From Mangrovicella endophytica (GTDB lineage Bacteria > Pseudomonadota > Alphaproteobacteria > Rhizobiales > Rhizobiaceae): DNA of 64,000 nucleotides. Location of the stretch: assembly GCF_002893625.1 (NCBI RefSeq), contig NZ_PKMZ01000011.1, positions 1 to 64,000 on the forward strand, in the 5' to 3' direction. Below, piece after piece: positions 63,765-64,000 of the stretch. Numbering within the stretch: position 1 is the stretch's first letter; every line of letters starts with the position of its first letter. The notes under the pieces were generated by a model. The model did no database searches and was not told the DNA's origin. It saw nothing but the letters and a program-made list of their open reading frames with translations. Both the position numbers and the translations under genes were made by a program.

Positions 63765-64000
63765 TTGTAGATGTACCCGACGACGCCGTGGTACCGGCCG
63801 GCCGGCAGCTTGGTGTCCATGGCGCCATAGACGCGGTTGATCCGGCCGAGGAAGTTGCCGGCGCCGTCGCTGGTGAAGTTCAGGTTGTCGTCCGGCCGGG
63901 CGAGGTCCTGACGGGCAACGGGCCGCACGAGATAGGGCGTGACGATCACGACCAGCTCGGTCTCGTAGCGCTGGAAATCGCGGCTGCGGAACAGCGTGCC
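63761..64000 (-). CDS. cpaC: C-terminal fragment of pilus secretin CpaC/RcpA
   Basis: The gene continues past the right edge; 79 residues of the C-terminus are visible. The stretch GTLFRSRDFQRYETELVVIV runs into TPYLVRPV, the C-terminal hallmark of type II/III secretins of the tad type. It is followed by a short tail (RINRVYGAMD, YHGVVGYIYK). It forms the outer-membrane channel of the Flp pilus. The start and N-domains are outside the window. Confidence 0.9.
   Translation of the reverse strand, partial: GTLFRSRDFQRYETELVVIVTPYLVRPVARQDLARPDDNLNFTSDGAGNFLGRINRVYGAMDTKLPAGRYHGVVGYIYK

Noticed and set aside
1-64000. tRNA, rRNA, CRISPR, phage, IS or plasmid features
   Set aside because: I looked for T-arm-like GTTCGA patterns, repeat-spacer arrays, transposase motifs and terminal inverted repeats and saw none. 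A trained tool could still find a small RNA I missed.

Overview
The window looks like ordinary chromosome of a high-GC alphaproteobacterium of the order Hyphomicrobiales (Rhizobiales). This rests on a RirA iron regulator with the three cysteines known from rhizobia, an Irr-type box and a RirA-type IRO box beside a hemin-uptake locus, and rhizobial gene neighbourhoods (argB/HAD/dapD/dapE/truA/fmt/def; dnaX-ybaB-recR with SRP RNA nearby; cytochrome c/kdsB/pheA; yejA-yejA-yejB-yejE-yejF). A family such as Aurantimonadaceae or Rhizobiaceae is possible, but I cannot settle it from sequence reading. I see no prophage, insertion sequence, CRISPR array, tRNA or rRNA.

Layout. 1-6.9 kb is an iron block: the end of an EfeO-like gene, rirA, the hemin operon hmuP-hmuT-hmuU-hmuV, and divergent hmuR and hmuQ. 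6.9-16.4 kb holds a MarR regulator divergent from a DUF899/DUF1579 pair, a YadG/YadH-type ABC exporter, dxr, a MarR-EmrA-EmrB efflux operon and argB. 16.4-29.5 kb holds a DUF3616 protein, two transporters, a HAD phosphatase, dapD, dapE, a lipoprotein lytic transglycosylase, the def-fmt-truA operon and rmuC. 29.6-36.9 kb holds a PG-binding trypsin-like protease, an MltB-like transglycosylase, the dnaX-ybaB-recR operon, a membrane methyltransferase-family protein and the SRP RNA gene ffs. 36.9-41.6 kb holds HIT-nudC, kdsB-pheA and a two-domain cytochrome c. 41.8-51.6 kb is one long operon for peptide uptake (yej), followed by a NUDIX hydrolase and a GhrA-like reductase. 51.7-56.6 kb holds an ArsR-SRPBCC pair, a DUF1127-like small protein, a LysR regulator, and pepB-marR-nlpC. 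56.7-64 kb is the distal part of a tad/cpa Flp-pilus locus (cpaC, cpaD, cpaE, cpaF, tadB, tadC on the minus strand, with an inverted tadD).

How they work together. The first block is a self-consistent heme and iron module: outer-membrane receptor, periplasmic binding protein, permease and ATPase, a small HmuP protein and an IsdG-type heme monooxygenase, with sites for both RirA and Irr. HmuS is not seen, and HmuQ probably supplies heme degradation. The yej genes form a complete peptide importer with two binding proteins, one carrying a Sec signal and one a Tat-like signal. The tad genes encode secretin, lipoprotein, localisation ATPase, motor ATPase and two inner-membrane platform proteins.

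No clearly new biological system is evident. The items most worth a second look are the regulatory palindromes (IRO, ICE, the nested ArsR operator over its own start codon, a perfect 32-bp palindrome at 31339-31370), the exact 25-bp tandem duplication at 20111-20160, the two-domain cytochrome c with a very long Ala/Pro linker, the unusual 252-bp gap inside the yej operon, and the MarR/DUF899/DUF1579 module.
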